This document shows positions 42,233-44,864 of a DNA stretch of 44,864 nt, one piece after another. Source of the DNA: Candidatus Bathyarchaeota archaeon (GTDB lineage Archaea > Thermoproteota > Bathyarchaeia > 40CM-2-53-6); NCBI GenBank assembly GCA_005884195.1, contig VBBP01000058.1:1-44864 (forward strand). The letters are read 5' to 3'. Position 1 is the first letter of the stretch. Every line of letters begins with the position of its first letter. The position numbers and the translations under genes are program-made. A model generated the notes under the pieces. That model was not told the origin of the DNA. It worked only from the letters and a program-made list of their open reading frames with translations, and did no database searches.

Positions 42233-42994
42233 ATGCCGATCTTAGAGAAGCTCACACAACAAAGCCAGGCTCGGCACTGGACGGACAGCATACCGCTTGA
42301 ATTCCACTATACGGCAGGGGTTGCAGGGGAGGAATTTCGACGCGAGCTCCGAGACAACGGCCGTTTCCTGGTCTCGAAGTGTTCCAAGTGCAAGAGCACC
42401 TACATTCCAGCTAGAATGTACTGCCCCAGCTGCTTCATCGAGATGAAAGACCAGTTCCCAATCGACAAGCCTGGATACGTCTACAGCTTTACTTCGGTCA
42501 ACCGGGACAGAGCCGGTGCCGACACGGAATTACCGATTACCGTTGGCCTTGTGAAATTTGAAGGCGTCAAGGGAGGAATAGTGCACCTGCTCGAGAAAGG
42601 CGATTCTGATCGACTATCAATCGGGATGAAAGTAACCCCATCTCTCAAGAACCCATCAGAACGTACGGGCGCTATCACCGACATTCTCGCCTTCAAACCA
42701 ATCTCAACCGAGTCAAGCAGTAAGACAGTTGAAGTCGGAAAAGCAGAGAGATGGGAGGTCGGAGCGGGAGAGAATCAAGCACGGTCTCTTCTCCATTCCA
42801 TCGAAGAGTCAGGATACCCAGTAGAGGAGGACGAGATGACAATATCCTCGCTAAGGAGTAAGATAAGCAAGGGCGAACTTCTCACCCGCGAAGAGGACAG
42901 GTTGCTCCACAGACTTGGGGACAAGGCGAGAGAATGGCGGAAGGCCGTCAAGAGCTCATCTGAAACCGAACCCGCGGACACTCTGTCCGGCTAA
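42233..42994 (+). CDS. DUF35 OB-fold zinc-ribbon protein 2 with C-terminal extension
   Basis: A 253-residue DUF35 protein, last in the operon and four bases after the previous stop. The zinc ribbon is SKCSKCKSTYIPARMYCPSCF (Cys near residues 50, 53, 64 and 67), and the OB fold follows (PGYVYSFTSVNRDR, GMKVTPSL). The last 80 residues form an extra, highly charged helical domain (MTISSLRSKISKGELLTREEDRLLHRLG) not usual for DUF35. Having two thiolase-fold and two DUF35 genes in alternation suggests either a heterotetramer or two complexes. A T9 terminator follows. Confidence 0.9.
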   Translation: MPILEKLTQQSQARHWTDSIPLEFHYTAGVAGEEFRRELRDNGRFLVSKCSKCKSTYIPARMYCPSCFIEMKDQFPIDKPGYVYSFTSVNRDRAGADTELPITVGLVKFEGVKGGIVHLLEKGDSDRLSIGMKVTPSLKNPSERTGAITDILAFKPISTESSSKTVEVGKAERWEVGAGENQARSLLHSIEESGYPVEEDEMTISSLRSKISKGELLTREEDRLLHRLGDKAREWRKAVKSSSETEPADTLSG

Positions 42995-43034
42995 CCGAAC
43001 CCAAGTCCGTCAGAAGAAAAGGCTGCCCGAATAG

Positions 43035-43237
43035 CCCAGAATGAACCCTGTTCGACGATCTGAGAGGCGACTTCAAGATCACCCCTCGATTCGTTCGGGT
43101 AGATCGCGTTTTTTTTTGCCAAAGGCATCTAGTCCATAATTGGATTCCGAATCGCCTGACTCGCCCATTATCGCTACCAGACAGCGGATGTTTAGAAAAT
43201 AGGGGTCCTAGCGACTACACCTCGCGACACATGAGTG
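43035..43237 (-). repeat. Dispersed intergenic element, copy B
   Basis: This copy fills most of the 343-base gap between the DUF35 operon and the SQR-like gene and is oriented opposite to copy A at 1245-1457. On the minus strand it starts CACTCATG, then TAGTCGCTAGGACC, CCGCTGTCTGG, TAGCGATAATGGGCGAGTC and AGGCGATTCGG, and it ends with CGTCGAACAGGGTTCATTC. Its hairpin C-GAGTC-AGGC-GATTC-G keeps pairing despite sequence changes relative to copy A. It also has its own perfect TCGCTA/TAGCGA pair. No reading frame is convincing. Confidence 0.7.
43109..43117 (+). terminator. T9 terminator of thiolase/DUF35 operon
   Basis: Nine T bases (CGCG then T9 then GCC) lie 115 bases after the operon's last stop codon. 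It is the longest T tract in the window. It falls inside repeat copy B, on the strand opposite to that copy's orientation. Confidence 0.6.
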
Positions 43238-43337
43238 GGAGAGACGGAGAACACCGAATGTATCGCTTAGAACGGCCGGGTTCACGGATTGCCTTCGATC
43301 CTGAAGTCGACACAGATTGATGCCGAAAAGTGGGTTT

Positions 43338-44483
43338 TCAGAATCGGTGAGTCATCCAGTACTCTTCTAGCTTTGTCTTCTCCAATTGCCATTTTTTGCG
43401 TGGCGGGTGAAACTCTAGCCGTGGAGGGTTCGACAGAAACTCGCCCCTAAGCATCGCGCTCTCGCCCTTGTTAACTTCGAGAAAACAAGACCCTGTTCCG
43501 TCCCATATTTTTCGTTCTCCCTTTCCCGTGATCGACATCGCGATGTTGTTTGCCACAACCTCAGCCTGACCAAGTGCGAATGATCCTGACTTTGGCAGAA
43601 ACGGAACATGAGCATGTGGCGTCTCGATGGCGGTTACATCTCCAATCGCGTAGACCCGTTCGAACCTGGTGGCTAGAGTTTGCGGGCTTACTGGGACCCA
43701 GCCGGACGAGTCGGTCAGTCCGGCTTCAACAACGGCGCTTGGACACTTGTGAGGCGGAACAACGATCAACAGATCGTACGGGAGCTCCGTCTTTCCCTCA
43801 AAGACCACCTTGTCTTTCTCCACCTTGGAAAGCTTGACCTTCGGGCGAAACGCGATTCCCCTGGCTGCCAGAAGCCTCTCCACCTGTTTACCTATTACAG
43901 GACCGGCAGCCGGAGCGGGATGAGGCTCCGGGGTGAAAAACTCCATTGAAACTTTCTTTTTCGTTCTCGCAAAGTGATCTTGCAAGAGCAAAGCCAAACC
44001 ATACGGCGCAACAGGACACTTGATAGGCAATCGCGAAATCCCAATAGCCAACTTTCCACCATCGAGATTCTCGAGAGCATCACGTAGCTTCATTGCCGAT
44101 TCAAAATCGTAGAATTGGTGAGCGTATTTCTCTAGACCTGGGACGTCGCTAGGCGAGTAATCAACCCCCATCGAAATGACCAAGTGATCATAGTGCAACT
44201 CTTCTGATTCCGTCTTGACCGTCTTTGAAGAAGTCTCAATGGAATTGATCCTATCGTTCACCAAGCGGACTTTCCGTTTCTTTGGGATCGAGAGGGCGCG
44301 GCGGACTTTTCCGGGTTCGCGCCGACCCATTGCCAGCAAAGGAAAGGAGGGAGGGAATTCGAAGATTTTCTTTTGCTCCACGATAGTAATCGAGGCTTTG
44401 GGAGCATGTTCGGCCAAGAGGCTTGATACTGCCAGACCTCCCATTCCACAGCCGAGGACGATGACTCTATCGTTGGATGACAA
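43338..44483 (-). CDS. FAD-dependent oxidoreductase, sulfide:quinone reductase/NDH-2-like
   Basis: A 381-residue flavoprotein of the two-dinucleotide-binding fold. It begins RVIVLGCGMGGLAVSSLLAE, has DHLVISMGVDYSP in the middle and VYAIGDVTAI with FLPKSGSFALGQAEVVANNI near the end, the latter typical of the SQR/type-II NADH dehydrogenase group. Cysteines that could serve in sulfur transfer are in LPIKCPVAPYG (about residue 158), PPHKCP (about 258) and GTGSCFLEV (about 335). The C-terminus ends in a basic, amphipathic stretch suited to membrane attachment. It probably passes electrons from sulfide or another donor to quinone. Confidence 0.85.
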   Translation of the reverse strand: MSSNDRVIVLGCGMGGLAVSSLLAEHAPKASITIVEQKKIFEFPPSFPLLAMGRREPGKVRRALSIPKKRKVRLVNDRINSIETSSKTVKTESEELHYDHLVISMGVDYSPSDVPGLEKYAHQFYDFESAMKLRDALENLDGGKLAIGISRLPIKCPVAPYGLALLLQDHFARTKKKVSMEFFTPEPHPAPAAGPVIGKQVERLLAARGIAFRPKVKLSKVEKDKVVFEGKTELPYDLLIVVPPHKCPSAVVEAGLTDSSGWVPVSPQTLATRFERVYAIGDVTAIETPHAHVPFLPKSGSFALGQAEVVANNIAMSITGKGERKIWDGTGSCFLEVNKGESAMLRGEFLSNPPRLEFHPPRKKWQLEKTKLEEYWMTHRF

Positions 44484-44609
44484 GTTTGCCTGTTAGTGTC
44501 GGGGGGATTCGACCGGCAATAACCCTTTGTCGAGGACTGGTCGGAAACCCTGATTGTGCGCTACGCTGCAGGAAGCGTACAAGTGCGTGTTTCGAGGAGG
44601 TTGTTCTTC

Positions 44610-44822
44610 CTAGGATGCGGCTTCTATGGGGTAGTCTCCGCGGTTTCTGACTATCCGGAGGAGGCGGAGCTGTTTTCTCGCCTCCTCGTAGCAGAAGTCG
44701 CACAACCGTACAGATTTCTCGCCTGGCTCAGCCATGAACCAGGTCGTCTCTGAAGCTGGTTTGGAATCCTTACAGTACGCGCACTCGACCTGTTCCCTCT
44801 CCATGAGACTTGCAGTGCTCAA
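44610..44822 (-). CDS. Small zinc-binding protein
   Basis: A protein of up to 70 residues (TTG 44822; ATG at residue 7 is also possible). It has two Cys pairs, CAYC at about residues 14-17 and CDFC at about 41-44, with ETTWFMAEPGEKSVRL between them, as in treble-clef or zinc-ribbon domains. The end is basic (KQLRLLRIVRNRGD). I do not recognise a named family. It is the last gene in the window; the 42 bases after it hold nothing I can name. Confidence 0.65.
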   Translation of the reverse strand: MSTASLMEREQVECAYCKDSKPASETTWFMAEPGEKSVRLCDFCYEEARKQLRLLRIVRNRGDYPIEAAS

Positions 44823-44864
44823 ATCGAGGCCAGAATTATGGTCCCACCAGAAGATAAGCCTAGC

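Overview
The window reads as a piece of an archaeal chromosome with about 50-55% GC. The evidence is TATA-like boxes 25-35 bases before start codons (for example TTTAATAA before the aconitase-family large subunit), many TTG and GTG starts, T-tract terminators, a Shine-Dalgarno match of the GAGGTGATC type, and archaeal-style gene families (Lhr helicase, separate DUF35 and thiolase-fold proteins, membrane proteins with C-terminal zinc ribbons, TrkA/MscS). A TACK-type lineage (Thaumarchaeota/Bathyarchaeia-like) is my guess from gene content; no rRNA or tRNA gene is present to test it.

Layout. 1-4.95 kb: 5' end of an Lhr-type helicase gene, GcvH, a nitroreductase, a HAD phosphatase, a zinc-ribbon protein, and a two-gene SPFH unit. 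5.3-9.2 kb: aconitase-family LeuC/LeuD-like pair, an isochorismatase-fold hydrolase, an orphan TSPPY DNA methyltransferase, a zinc protein. 9.3-13.6 kb: MFS transporter, anchored surface protein, FAD monooxygenase. 13.7-14.8 kb: transposase-like remnant. 14.8-16.9 kb: nicotinamidase plus nucleoside hydrolase (probable NAD or nucleoside salvage), VOC protein. 17-20 kb: small membrane proteins, two with zinc ribbons. 20-21.2 kb: NUDIX and GNAT. 21.3-25.7 kb: two methylmalonyl-CoA-mutase-type large subunits around a MeaB GTPase. 25.7-31.9 kb: a frameshifted gene, a double GNAT, a PhnP-like hydrolase, small membrane proteins, a hotdog thioesterase. 31.9-35 kb: APC permease, MscS channel, TrkA-type regulator. 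35.3-39.3 kb: Lys-rich zinc protein, GNAT, acyl-CoA dehydrogenase, surface protein. 39.4-43 kb: an operon of two thiolase-fold proteins and two DUF35 proteins. 43.3-44.8 kb: SQR-like flavoprotein and a small zinc protein.

Together the set suggests a heterotrophic or mixotrophic archaeon with acyl-CoA chemistry (acyl-CoA dehydrogenase, B12 mutases, thioesterase, thiolase/DUF35 complex). The most unusual points are: (1) the thiolase/DUF35 operon, in which both thiolase-fold subunits have lost the nucleophilic Cys and at least one catalytic His, resembling thiolase-fold aldolases rather than thiolases; (2) a 200-base intergenic element present twice, 42 kb apart and inverted, with a hairpin that shows compensatory changes; (3) several genes whose conserved N-terminus lies upstream of any ATG/GTG/TTG, including a 66-residue Cys-rich protein preceded by a strong Shine-Dalgarno-like match and apparently starting at ATT; (4) an 8-base tandem duplication that exactly accounts for a broken reading frame; (5) a LeuC-like subunit with Ser in place of one Fe-S cluster Cys.
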